DNA from: Homalodisca vitripennis
Lineage: Eukaryota > Arthropoda > Insecta > Hemiptera > Cicadellidae
Assembly: GCF_021130785.1 (NCBI RefSeq)
Contig: NW_025777944.1
Location: forward strand, 21,251-85,250
Length of the DNA: 64,000 nt
Direction of reading: 5' to 3'
Positions 9,806 through 20,084 of the stretch are shown here, piece after piece. Below the pieces are notes generated by a model. It was not told the DNA's origin, searched no databases, and saw nothing but the letters and a program-made list of their open reading frames with translations. The translations under genes were made by a program, and so were the position numbers. How positions within the stretch are numbered: the first letter of the stretch is position 1; the number at the start of each line of letters is the position of its first letter.

Positions 9806-10738
9806 ATACGAATATTTTATTGCATTACTATGTTTTCTTATTGAACGTTATTTAAATTAGTTTTGAAGTTAATTTTTCTAAAACCATAATTTTATTTAGA
9901 TGTGGTTTTTAGTTCTCAAAGTTACACATATAAATTTAACTTAGTATATATCACAGTATACATTATTAACATGTTTTGCATACACATTAATTAATTTATT
10001 ACATTAATATACATCGATCCTTACAAATTAATATTAGGCTACTGGTGCGTATTTAAACCGTTCTGAAACTCCTGATATATAAGTTATATGAAATATGTGA
10101 TTGAGGATGAACTGTTTAAAATACAGTTACTCACTGTTAGACGTGGTCATCAACTACTCAATTTCACGGTCGTTAGCTACTCGATTAACGGTCTTATCAA
10201 TAACGCCGCTCGATGAACTTTGACAAAATTGTGGATCAATATTTATTGCACAAAGGTATACATTATTGTATAATATGTATACAGTGATAAATAATAAACA
10301 AATGGATGATTATAACAAATGTCTTTTACAGAATTAACTCTGAATATTTATTTTGCTCCAACAAACAAGAGGAAGAACGGCTCGAAAGAAATTCTGATTG
10401 TTCCACTTTACACTAAAAGCCCACTTCACCTTCCGTTAGATAACAATGTCTCTCCTTTGTAATATTTTCCTGATTTTAATCTTAAATGGTTCTCAGTTAA
10501 TTGTGAAAAGAATATAATTAAACCATTTGTCGATGTTAATTAAGGCTTGCTTAAACGTAAGTTGCTTCATTCTGTAAAATGTATTCTATTTTAATATCTC
10601 AATAAAACAGTAAAAATTTATTTTTTCATGAATTAACGTAATTAAAACTTTAAAAAATGTATTTCATACCGAACTGATTGGTATTTTAGCACCGAATTTT
10701 TACATTTTTAAATACATTTCCTATAACATTCTACAAAT
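9806..10738 (+). other. alpha block carrying island 2
   Basis: Island 2 lies at 10392-10472 (GATTGTTCCACTTTACACTA ... AACAATGTCTCTCC). It recurs in all four units at about 29070, 48996 and 61763. No reading frame stays open in all four copies. The rest of the block aligns with 47780-49600, for example TTTCACGGTCGTTAGCTACT at about 10161 and near 48467. Confidence 0.65.
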
Positions 10739-10798
10739 ATATATATATATATATATTAATATTATTATTTTATTTTTAAATATATATATACATATATA
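10739..10798. repeat. TA-rich low-complexity tract
   Basis: A TA microsatellite abutting the mariner insertion. The last TA (10797-10798) would be the target duplication. Confidence 0.9.
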
Positions 10799-11339
10799 CA
10801 GGGTGATTCATGAAGTTCTCCCCCACTTCCACAGCACATTTTACTAGTAAAAATATTGAAAAAATGATATATAAACATATGGTCCGAAAAACGCTTCGTT
10901 AGCGAGTTACAGCTAGCGAACAGATTTCGCTTGAATTTCCTGGGTAAAGAGTAAAATAAAACCATACTGAACTTTTGGAAAGGTTAATTAAGTAAGAAAT
11001 ATCGTGGATTCTTATGTATTTTACCTGTATAAAGCTAATAAAAATAGGTTTCAGAACTGTACCTGTAGTAGTTTTGTTAGGGCTACTCTGGCTGTTGAGT
11101 AGTTTTTGAGGGGATTTAGGGTTAAATGCAAAAAATTGGGGCACGATACAATGTTTTTTTAAGTTTTATGTACAATAACTTTGTTAAATTGGTAATACAG
11201 TACATAAAATCAACAAACATTAATTGTAGAGAATTTAATTCTGAGAAAATTGATATAATCAAAGTCTAAAATAAAAACAGAAATAAGTACCAAAAAATCG
11301 ATTTTATTATCAGTATAACTTAACATTACTAGTTTTAAG
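10799..11339 (+). repeat. left terminal inverted repeat (~540 bp)
   Basis: It pairs with 12876-13375. Matching landmarks are GCTTCGTTAGCGAGTTACAGC, AGAATCCACGAT (inverse), GGGGCACGA (inverse) and AGTACCAAAAAATCGATTTT. The arms have diverged, with small indels, so this is not a fresh duplication. Confidence 0.9.
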
Positions 11340-11410
11340 CAAAATTAATCAGGTTGGGCCAACCGTACGCACCTTTTTATAATAGATGTTCGAAAATGAG
11401 GCCATCATTA

Positions 11411-12465
11411 TCAATACATTTCTGCAGCACGTTTGTGTATTGCTTTTGTTGCGTTTCTTAATTTTTCAGGACTTCCCTGTATCTGCACAGCCGAATCCAT
11501 AATACGGGCAATTAATTCATCACGAGAATTCACTTTTGTCTTGTATACAATGTCTTTCATCCATCCCCAGATGCAATAATCCAATGGAGATAGATCTGGT
11601 GATCTTGGTGGCCAAGGGTGAGGCCTCCACGACCAATCCAGTGTCCAGGAAATTGATGATTTAAGTAAGCAGAAACGGCACGTGAAAAGTGGGGAGGTGC
11701 TCCGTCATGCTGGAAGTACAAATTTTGTCTGAGATGTAAGGAACATTCTCTAACAGCTGCGGCAACTCTTCTTGAAGGTAATGCAAATAGAACTCAGCAT
11801 TTAGGCGTCCAGGTAATATGAAAGGTCCAATCAGCCGATTGTGCAAAAGGCCACACCAGACATTGACGCTAAATCGGTGTTGAAAGTTCTGTTCCACTAC
11901 CTCATGTGGATCTTTCTTCTGCCCTTGAGTGCTCATTGTGCAAGTTATTGACACCATCCCGAGTGAATCGTGCCTCATCAGTAAACAAAAATACGCTTGT
12001 AGAGTTGATTATTAATATTCAAAAAGTTGCAAAACTCCAAGCGAAGCGAAAACCATCACCTAGCTGTAGATGTTGAACCTTTTGTTTATGAAACGGATAA
12101 AATTTGTTTCGATTAAAGTGACCTCCACGCCGTTGACTGCGAAACTCCTATCCGCCTAGAAATACGTCGTGTACTTACACCTGGACTGCGATGAACAGCA
12201 TAATAACAATATCATCATCAAGTTGGACGCTCGTTCATAATTGGTTCTAGTACTTGGTTAGTGATCCTGTTTCCGAAGAGTACGAAAAGTTCCTGAAATT
12301 GTTTTTAGTATCTGGAATCCTCCTATTAGGGTAAACGTAGTTCATACTTCTTCTACAGCAGCTCTAGCATTTACCATTTACAGTAACCCAAAATAAAAAC
12401 CATATCAGCGTATTCACTCTGATGTAAATATAAGTAAGGCATTTTTTCGCTGAGAATAAACAATC
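11411..12465 (-). pseudogene. DD41D mariner-type transposase, frameshifted
   Basis: Transposase pieces read in sequence on the minus strand. First is an N-terminal stretch ending in NARAAVEEV near 12365, then a helix-turn-helix-like VSTRRISRRIGVSQSTAWRS near 12140. Next come FTDEARFTRDG (first catalytic Asp, near 11975), an open piece at 11661-11978 with VEQNFQHRFSVNVWCG, QHDGAPPHFS (second Asp, near 11700), WPPRSPDLSPLDYCIWGW (third Asp, near 11580), and the end KRAAEMY then stop at 11411. At least four frame changes and several stops interrupt it, so it is dead. A family member would cut and paste DNA at TA sites by binding the terminal repeats. This family is usually labelled Tc3-like transposase in insect annotation. 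Confidence 0.88.
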
Positions 12466-12875
12466 GAATTATAACTACAGAAAAATTGCATTTAATAAAC
12501 ACGATTCACAGAACCCGATCTCCATTGCTGTAGCTTGCAAAACACCACTAATACACAGTTCTAACGGAACCAGTACAGAATACCATTGTTGATCAGCTGT
12601 TATTCGTGCGTTACCAACTTAGAAATTAATAAAACAAAAAAAACTGCATTTCGATGATTAGTAAACAATGAATGGGAAAATGTTTGCTTAATTTATTTTC
12701 GAACATTTTGATGTAAATTTTTATTTAAAAAAATACAACGTAATAAAACATGTTATTTCTATTTTACAAACAAATTTATTTAACAGTTAATCTTGTTTTC
12801 TCAATTTATCTCATCATTAAGGAACATTTTGTTTTTGTTTTTATTTTAACTAAATACCGTACGGTATTTCTTTAC

Positions 12876-13375
12876 AGCTAGTAATGTATTATACTGAATA
12901 AAATCGATTTTTTGGTACTTATTTCTGTTTTATTTTAGACTTTGATTATATCAATTTTCTCAGAATTAAATTCTCTACAATTAATGTTTGTTGATTTTAT
13001 GTATTTATTACCAATTTAACAAAAGTTATTGTACATCAACTTAAAAGAACATTGTTTCGTGCCCCAATATTTTGCATTTAACCCTGAATCCCTCAAAAAA
13101 CTACTACAGGTACAGTTCTGAAACCTATTTTATTAGCTTTATCAGGTAAAAATACATAAGAATCCACGATATTTCTTACTTAATTAACCTTTCCAAAAGT
13201 TCAGTATGGCTTTATTTTACTCTTTACCCAGGAATTCAAGCGAAATCTTTCGCTAGCTGTAACTCGCTAACGAAGCGTTATTTTTTTCGGACCTATGTTT
13301 ATATAACATTTTTTCATTATTTTTATTATTACAATGTGCTGTAGAAGTGGGGGGAGAACTTCATGAATCACCCTG
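12876..13375 (-). repeat. right terminal inverted repeat (~500 bp)
   Basis: Inverse of 10799-11339. It ends GGGGGAGAACTTCATGAATC ACCCTG followed by TA. Confidence 0.9.
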
Positions 13376-13417
13376 TATATATAAAATTTCAATAAAGTTT
13401 GAATCGCAAAAAGTACT

Positions 13418-13487
13418 TGCTCCGCCGGGAGTCGAACCGGATCTCTCACTTGCCGGGTGAATGTGTTACCATTACACCACAGAGCGC
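13418..13487 (-). tRNA. tRNA-like sequence (pseudogene or SINE head)
   Basis: On the minus strand there is a good A box (TGGTGTAATGG) and a perfect B box (GGTTCGACTCC). An anticodon stem TTCAC/GTGAG encloses the 7-base loop CCGGCAA, and the 3' end GGAGCA pairs with GCTC(T)... at the 5' side. Position 33 is C rather than the invariant U, which would put GGC (Ala) in the anticodon place. The T-arm appears one G short. These faults favour a decayed tRNA or a tRNA-derived SINE over a working gene. It lies 43 bp outside the mariner right end. Confidence 0.6.
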
Positions 13488-13614
13488 TTACTTTTCCCGA
13501 TTCAATTATTTTGTATTGGGCCGTATCTGTCACATTTGCGTTTAAATAAGCAATGTAACATATGATCGGAAGACCAAATACCTGTCAAACGACTTTTATT
13601 TACCTTTATACATT

Positions 13615-13620
13615 ATATAC

Positions 13621-13654
<34 letters not shown>

Positions 13655-13672
13655 ATTTATATATATTTCAAG
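13615..13672. repeat. TA microsatellite
   Basis: Interrupted TA runs. Confidence 0.9.
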
Positions 13673-14600
13673 TAAATAATGGAGCCAAAACCGTGTAATG
13701 TTTCCTTGCTGTCTCATTATTAACTTTAGTAATATCTCCTGACATTTTTGTTTATTACTGGTACAAACTATATATTATCGCTTTGTACAAGTTTATGAAA
13801 AAACACCTTTAACAAGTAATAATAACAATGTTACATTTTTATCTTTTCTATTAACTCCAAGAATGCTTACTGTAACAAATAAAACATCATGCAAATTCTT
13901 TCAGAACGATCAATTTTGTTTTAAAATAGGAAGCACATATCTAGGCTTATTTATCCTGCTTTGAAGTAGAAACAAGGAAATTAAGCTTTTTATGTTTTAA
14001 TGCACTGTGTATATGATAATGCCAAGAACTATTCTCCTTACAAACCACAATTTTAAATAAAATTCAGTCGTAGCTGTGAGCTACCTGTATAACCGAATGA
14101 GTATTTAATTCGAACAAATTAGGGAACTTATATCCTCCCCTTTGTACATTTAAGATTGTATACCATCCATTTGCGACACATGAGCATGGGGTTTATAAAA
14201 AAAGAAGCAATTATTTTAGTAACAGATATAGAAAAGCTGTTTCTCTCAGAACTTAGCAAGAAATATATTTTCGAGTATTGAATGCTACATCTCGTAATAT
14301 CAGTAACATTTCAGTTCCTATTATTTTCTAATTCGAATTTAGAATAAGCGAATATTAGTCAATCGTTTGGGAGGGAAAATATACACAATCAAGCCTCAGT
14401 GCGGTATTTACCCTTCTATAGGTCGTGACAGCTGTCGTCACTGCAGTTGACATGTCGAACTGTCACTCCGGTTTACCTCATATATACATACTTGTACGTC
14501 ACCAGAGTAGGTTTACACTACGCTATCGTAGCGTCGTCTCCCATTACAGTTATGTCTATTAAAAATAACGTTGTGACATTACTGCGCTAATATATCCTAT
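13673..14600. other. spacer with a palindrome-rich GC island
   Basis: No gene. The part at 14395-14560 is markedly less AT-rich than its surroundings. It holds several exact palindromes: GACAGCTGTC (about 14427), GACATGTC (about 14449) and ACGCTATCGTAGCGT (about 14518). I see no copy in the beta unit. Confidence 0.5.
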
Positions 14601-15139
14601 TAATGTAATTACTTGGCATGGTGCAAATTTATGTTGCTTATTTTGCTTCGCTAAGTTAAAACATTCAGAATGTCTATGTTAAAGGTGGAATTTGTTTTAA
14701 GGATAATTATTATATGACTCGTATTTAATGGGATGTGTCAGTTAGAGATCAATCTATTTTATTAATAAATCAACATGAAAGCAGAATTTTAAAACGTTAA
14801 AAGTAATACCTTTTTAGAGAAATAAACTATTTAAAATTTGTCGGAAAAACAAAAATTGAATAAATATTCTAAATGTTTTCCATAATGGTTTTAGCTCTTA
14901 GTTTCATGTTATATTATGTTTCAATTGTAGAATATTCTGTGGGCTCAGTTTCCGGCCATTGCAATCAGGAAGATACTTCATCCAGACACACAATATAAAT
15001 AGTTTACTTATTTTACGAGGTAGTAATGTGATTTGAATGGCAATAAAACAAACAATATATTAACCATTTATATTAAGAAACATTTATTTTAGACTTTTTT
15101 ACATATTATACGGAACAATTTCCTATTGACGAATGTGTA
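14601..15139 (+). other. paralogous spacer (alpha), matches ~49.9-50.45 kb
   Basis: Non-coding. Landmarks shared with beta include GTTAGAGATCAAT-TATTTT near 14740 (beta GTTTAGAGATCAATTTATTT near 50014). Confidence 0.55.
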
Positions 15140-15560
15140 TTCTTAAATATGTGTATAACTAATATATCCCTTTCTTTGTGTGTAGCATATTTGTACAGTT
15201 AAATACATTCCAATATACAAAATACAAAATGTGAGAAACTGAAAGAGATAAGAAGGGTATGCTAGGGATTTTTCTTCTAACGAACATCTTACAAGGATCA
15301 GCTCAGGATTAGAAAAGACTGTCGACATTTTGCAACTGTTACTATAGACATTTACAGAGTATCGTTATTGAGATTTTTTACGATATTACATTCGAATCAA
15401 TATACGACAATGTTTATTTTAATATTTTATCACAACTGTAAGTATACTTCTTACCTCTTCAATTAATTTCCGTAATAATTCAACACTGAACTCAAAATAA
15501 TTTTATTCCTAACAACTACCTCTTCAATAATAATGGTAATTAGTTTACAACAATACGACT
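15140..15560 (-). other. J block, alpha copy
   Basis: Core GGATTTTTCTTCTAACGAAC ... GGATCAGCTCAGGATTAG (about 15267-15312). It recurs at about 31050-31100 (gamma) and 50575-50625 (beta). The minus strand stays open across the core in all three (NPELI, RCSL, KSL motifs). However, third-position changes are not in excess, so coding is not established. Confidence 0.6.
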
Positions 15561-15787
15561 AAATTCGTGAAAATCAAGTAACTAGACTTATGTAATTTTT
15601 TAATGTACCTATCACATTAATTTTGTTTTATTTTCCGTCTTTGTATTTGTTACTAGGGGCCTACAAGGGCAATATAGAAAAGTGTCGTTGTTCGTTCAGA
15701 TTTCTCTCTTTGTGAGTGTGTACTTCGGTATACAAGATAACTTCAAAAGGGTTAAATTTGAGGGCTTATATTTAATATTAAATATAT

Positions 15788-15860
<73 letters not shown>

Positions 15861-15896
15861 TATATAATATATATATATATTTATTTATTTATTTAT

Positions 15897-15927
<31 letters not shown>

Positions 15928-15935
15928 CACATTAT
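15788..15935. repeat. long TA microsatellite
   Basis: Near-continuous TA run with a short TTTA interlude. A plus-strand frame through it is an artefact. Confidence 0.97.
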
Positions 15936-16290
15936 ACATATACATACACACATCATGAAATGCAAATACTCAATATTTTGGAAACGTTCTTCGGGATAAG
16001 TTGCTGTCCACTTGAGGCCGAACGTAAAGCTTTCCACGCTAACTCAAAGTCTTCTGTTGTACAAGATATATTAATAATATATAATAATAAAATTACACAG
16101 CTTACTATGTATTGTTGTATATATAATAACGTTTTATTATAATTGTCATTTATTTTTCAGGCCTTAGCAAGACTAAAAAGCGTGATATTCATAGATAAGC
16201 ACTTATGTTATACATTTTTAAATACTTATACATAAAAATACGAGCATGTTATAGATTGAGCTGGATGACAATTTACTGTCTCCCATTATT

Positions 16291-16363
16291 TTACTGAACA
16301 CTCGCTATAAATCTGTCGCAGTCGGAACCGATACAATCCCCAGAGACTCGTCTTTGAACCACG
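16291..16363 (-). other. M block unique part, open minus-strand frame (alpha)
   Basis: The minus strand reads MINVVQRRVSGDCIGSDCDR... to a stop at 16291-16293, contiguous with the 78-bp repeats. The beta copy (51406-51480) keeps the same frame and the same stop with related residues (MINVVRRRVPGDCIVSDCDR). Over about 47 shared codons I count roughly 5 synonymous and 8 amino-acid-changing codons, which is suggestive only. It could be the last exon of a small gene or a chance frame. No homology recognised. Confidence 0.35.
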
Positions 16364-16806
16364 TTTATCATCAAGTCTCTAGAATCAGAGAGATTTAGTT
16401 TTGTATGCGCACTGTATCCGAGTCCATTCCGAGACAAACAGTTTATCATCAAGTCTCTAGAATCAGAGAGATTTAGTTTTGTATGCGCACTGTATCCGAG
16501 TCCATTCCGAGACAAACAGTTTATCATCAAGTCTCTAGAATCAGAGAGATTTAGTTTTGTATGCGCACTGTATCCGAGTCCATTCCGAGACAAACAGTTT
16601 ATCATCAAGTCTCTAGAATCAGAGAGATTTAGTTTTGTATGCGAACTGTATCCAAGTCCATTCCGAGACAAACAGTTTATCATCAAGTCTCTAGAATCAG
16701 AGAGATTTAGTTTTGTATGCGCACTGTATCCGAGTCCATTCCGAGACAAACAGTTTATCATCAAGTCTCTAGAATCAGAGAGATTTAGTTTTGTATGCGA
16801 ACTGTA
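16364..16806 (-). repeat. 78-bp minisatellite, ~5.7 copies
   Basis: Units start at 16364, 16442, 16520, 16598, 16676 and 16754 (partial). They are nearly identical; two differ at GCGAAC versus GCGCAC. 78 is a multiple of three, so the minus-strand frame stays open as 26-residue repeats (HTKLNLSDSRDLMINCLSRN core). The beta paralogue at 51477-51556 has a single unit, so the array arose after alpha and beta separated. Confidence 0.95.
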
Positions 16807-16809
16807 TGT

Positions 16810-17940
16810 ATAATAGTCCACCGTCCAGAGGCAAACAGTTACTTAATGTCAAAATGAGTTAAATTGAATCATACGGTTTTTTACGTTTTCATGTTTTTTT
16901 CTGTATGATTAAAAATACTAGCCCTTATGGTAGTTTATGTCAGACGATAAAAACATTGCTTAAGTACACAACGGGAACAGTTTAAAAACTGTTAATCGTT
17001 TCGTAAAGTGATAATGAGTATAATCCAATATCAGGGATTACTCAAGTTTTTATTGGGAAATTCCTGTGAAAAACTTAGTGATTGCACTTCTAATGACGGG
17101 AAAGGGGGGTGTAAAAATTCGTATATACGTTTGCTATAAGGCAGAACCCAGTTTGAGTGAATTACAAATTTTAGTATATAAATTTGTAATATTATATTCA
17201 ATTTTAAACATTAATCTTCTAGAAATAGAGACCAAAAAATCGAAAAAAGCGATCTGAAATAAAATAAACATATTTTCTGTAGCACTTAAAGGTGGTTATT
17301 TGAGTCTTTTATTCTATTATATAAAAGTTATTATGAGTTGCAGATGAATAAACATCAAAGTTTCACCGATATATTTTACATATATTCTGGAAATAACCAT
17401 GATCTATTATTACAGTGTGCAGTTTTACCATGAATTTAGTGTAACTAAAATGCGCATTTATAAATTAAATTATACCTGTATATTTTCTTAAATATTTGTC
17501 TGTTAGTGTCCTGTGCAAGTGTCTTACTGCGCGTAAAATAATGCGTCAGGTCTGTTTTACAACAATTAAATGTTATTGCTGTGTTAGTTATTGTTTTATC
17601 ATGCTAAATACACCTGTAGTCGCAAAACATATCTAACAATATTTATTGTAAGTATAAACAGCATAACAATTAAAATACATATTTAAGGTGTCTGGGCCTT
17701 TGAAACAATATATTAAAATATTATTTTTTCCGTTATCAATTGATGAACTTCCAAATGAACTTGTTAAATTGTAATTTTGACCTTAAACCACTTTTAAATT
17801 AAATTGTTCAAAAATGTCCTAACGGTGGCTAAATTAATACTATGCAAGAAATATTATTTTACGATATTTTATAAAAATCCATAACTGTGTGATTAACAGT
17901 GCTAACGTTAATAAGCTTTAAGTATATAGAATTAGCCTCT
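16810..17940 (+). other. paralogous spacer (alpha), matches ~51.56-52.6 kb
   Basis: Non-coding. It aligns along its length with beta, for example AAAATGTCCTAACGGTG near 17811 and 52494. No frame of note. Confidence 0.6.
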
Positions 17941-17950
17941 TTAAATGTTT

Positions 17951-18081
17951 CAACATTGCAGCAGATTTAGGAAACTGGGACGGTAGCCGTTGACACAGGA
18001 TGTGTTTACAGTGTACTCAGTGGAAACTGGAACAGTGTTGTCCACTGCGCTAATGGTAGTCACTCTTCATTTTGGTGACAT
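17951..18081 (+). other. island 4, alpha copy
   Basis: The stretch from GTTTACAGTGTACTCAGTGG to CACTCTTCATTTTGGTGACA is nearly identical to 52688-52767 in beta. The plus strand has an acceptor-like CATTGCAG followed in beta by an open frame (VDTGYVYSVLSGNWNSVVHC core) ending TGA. Alpha has one extra base before it. The minus strand is open too (ISAVDNTVPVSTEYTVN core). Changes between copies do not favour either frame, so it may be a non-coding conserved element or an exon remnant. Confidence 0.55.
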
Positions 18082-18089
18082 TAATTTAC

Positions 18090-19450
18090 ATCTGGTAGGG
18101 TAAATTTCTGTTGTTCACTAGTCTGCTCGTTTTGATTTTTACTATAAAATTATGCACCAGATCTATTGTTTGTTTAGATTGAAACAAATACTTAAGGATA
18201 TAACAATTTGTTACATAACAAACATTCTTTGCTAAAACTACCGATCATTATCGTACTAGATAAGAAAATGAAACTTCAGCAAACTTGTATTAATTTATAA
18301 TACTAATATAAGTTATTTTTATTACATAAATCATTGATATGTAATATTTATGTATATTACAAATAACTTAAAAAGCAAACAAGTGAAGTTTTAGTCATTG
18401 TGCCCTATAAAATGAACTATAATGTATAATAAACGCGACTATTAATTGTCTTTAAGTGGCTAGGCAATAATTTTGCACAGGGTTTAAAATATTTTCAGAT
18501 TTATCAAAGCATTGTCATTTCTCAGAATGTTTACAAAGTTGTTACAGAATTAATAAATAACATTACGGAACTGTTCCATAAATGGTTTCAACAAAATATA
18601 TTTTATAGTTTAAACCACAGTTTTAGAAAATATATAACTTGTCATGCAGTTTTTATAGGGCAGGTAACATTTATGTTCATGATGGATGCCGCTCATATAC
18701 ACAATTTTATATAAACTGTGTCACAACATTTATCAAAATTAAAGGCTTTTCAGAAACACTAAAGCAATTTCAAGCCTCTTTTTCAAACCGTCAGTGAGTG
18801 AGACAGACACTGAAATCCAGATATTTTGTGCAACACTTAAAACCAACCACTTTTAGCCATACACTCCGTCTTCATACGAGTATAGTTGGTTGGCGTTAAT
18901 TTAGCCCTTATTTACTACCTGACAATTTTTTTAAAGTGTGTGAAGCTGTACCGTATATAATCACTTACATAAAGCTGCGGAATAGCTAAAAATATATGTA
19001 CTTAGAAAATATTTTCGTTCCATTATCTTTATATACCTACCCTATTCGACTCTCATATATATTGGTGTGAATGACAGGCAATTTATTTCTGGAGTGAAAT
19101 CGCTACCGATTTCACGAAAGAGTACGTTGTGTTTATACAATTCAATTAGATCTAGGGTCATAGATTGATGTAAGTATTACAATATTAATTCAGCGACACT
19201 CAGTTATTGGTCTATGTACAAAATACATTCTGTGAATATTAAAACAGAAAATAATTGGCAATTATTCCAAAACCACTATAACTGCTGGTCTCAGACGCGG
19301 TTCCAATAAAAACAACTATTTGGACTGAAACCAAGGACCGTCTGCATTAGCAGAAATGTCTGTTTTAATCTCTGAAATAAGTTTTGGGAATTATCTGGAG
19401 GAAATGGGACGTAATATTTCCTAAATATACATGTGAACAGCAAACTGTCT
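18090..19450 (+). other. H block (alpha)
   Basis: The core at 19288-19420 (GCTGGTCTCAGACGCGGTT, CAAGGACCGTCT, CTGAAATAAGTTTTGGGAAT) matches 35950-36080 in gamma. 18525-18620 also matches about 35470-35590. A small hairpin GTGAAATCG-CTAC-CGATTTCAC lies at 19094-19115. No gene seen. Confidence 0.65.
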
Positions 19451-19580
19451 TCATTTGACGATTTGTGTACGTATTAAATGCACTGAATGTGGTTTAATTG
19501 CTTGCTGCAGCAGTTTTAACATTAAGTAATACTTGTGTCTCATTTCAGAGGACACTAATTTCAGACTGCTAAAAAAATGT

Positions 19581-19583
<3 letters not shown>

Positions 19584-19621
<38 letters not shown>
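19584..19621. repeat. TA microsatellite
   Basis: Uninterrupted TA run. Confidence 0.95.
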
Positions 19622-19624
<3 letters not shown>

Positions 19625-20080
19625 ATTTAATTCATTGCAACTAGTTCGGTTGCTTACTACAGTTGTTTTTCATATTAAAAACATAAGGCACTAATATCAT
19701 AGATGTTAGTAATTACTAATTTCTATAGTAAATTGTATTGTTTTACATTTAAAATTCAACTATATAAAAAGTATTTAATCGAAGATAAAGTTGAAGTAAC
19801 GTATAAACGTAATAGGTTGTATAGTAACATTTCTTTATAAATTATTTTCTTACTGCATTTTGTTGTTTTTATAACTAACACGCTTAAATTAAAACCTTTT
19901 GATTTTTTCGTGTGATAATGATATTAATACAAATCCAAATAAGGTATGAAAATTCCTTATGCTCATACAAAATATAACTTAATTGAACAAGACTATATTG
20001 TAACAGTTCATGATTCAAATACATAATCCAACAAATCACGACAGTCAGTAAACAATCCTCTGAAAGTGGTAGCCGGTGGG
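19622..20080. other. AT-rich spacer, nothing recognised
   Basis: No supported feature. Confidence 0.6.
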
Positions 20081-20084
20081 GGGT

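Larger units (their letters stand above)
10799..13375 (-). mobile_element. mariner-type transposon with ~0.5-kb inverted repeats
   Basis: The ends read CAGGGTGATTCATGAAGTTC and its inverse, each next to TA (10797-10798 and 13376-13377), the Tc1/mariner target. The inverted repeats run far inward: left 10799 to about 11339 and right about 12876 to 13375, much longer than the usual 20-30 bp. The single-copy middle holds a frame-broken transposase on the minus strand. By my count 41 residues separate the second and third catalytic Asp, which fits the DD41D group. Total length is about 2.6 kb, longer than a typical mariner because of the long arms. The beta unit lacks this insertion. Confidence 0.92.

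Noticed and set aside
15682..15867. Open frame through the TA microsatellite at 15.8 kb
   Set aside because: Most of it is an alternating Ile-Tyr run from (TA)n.
16364..16806. CRISPR-like array
   Set aside because: Units are contiguous 78-bp repeats with no unique spacers. The same holds for S1 and S2.
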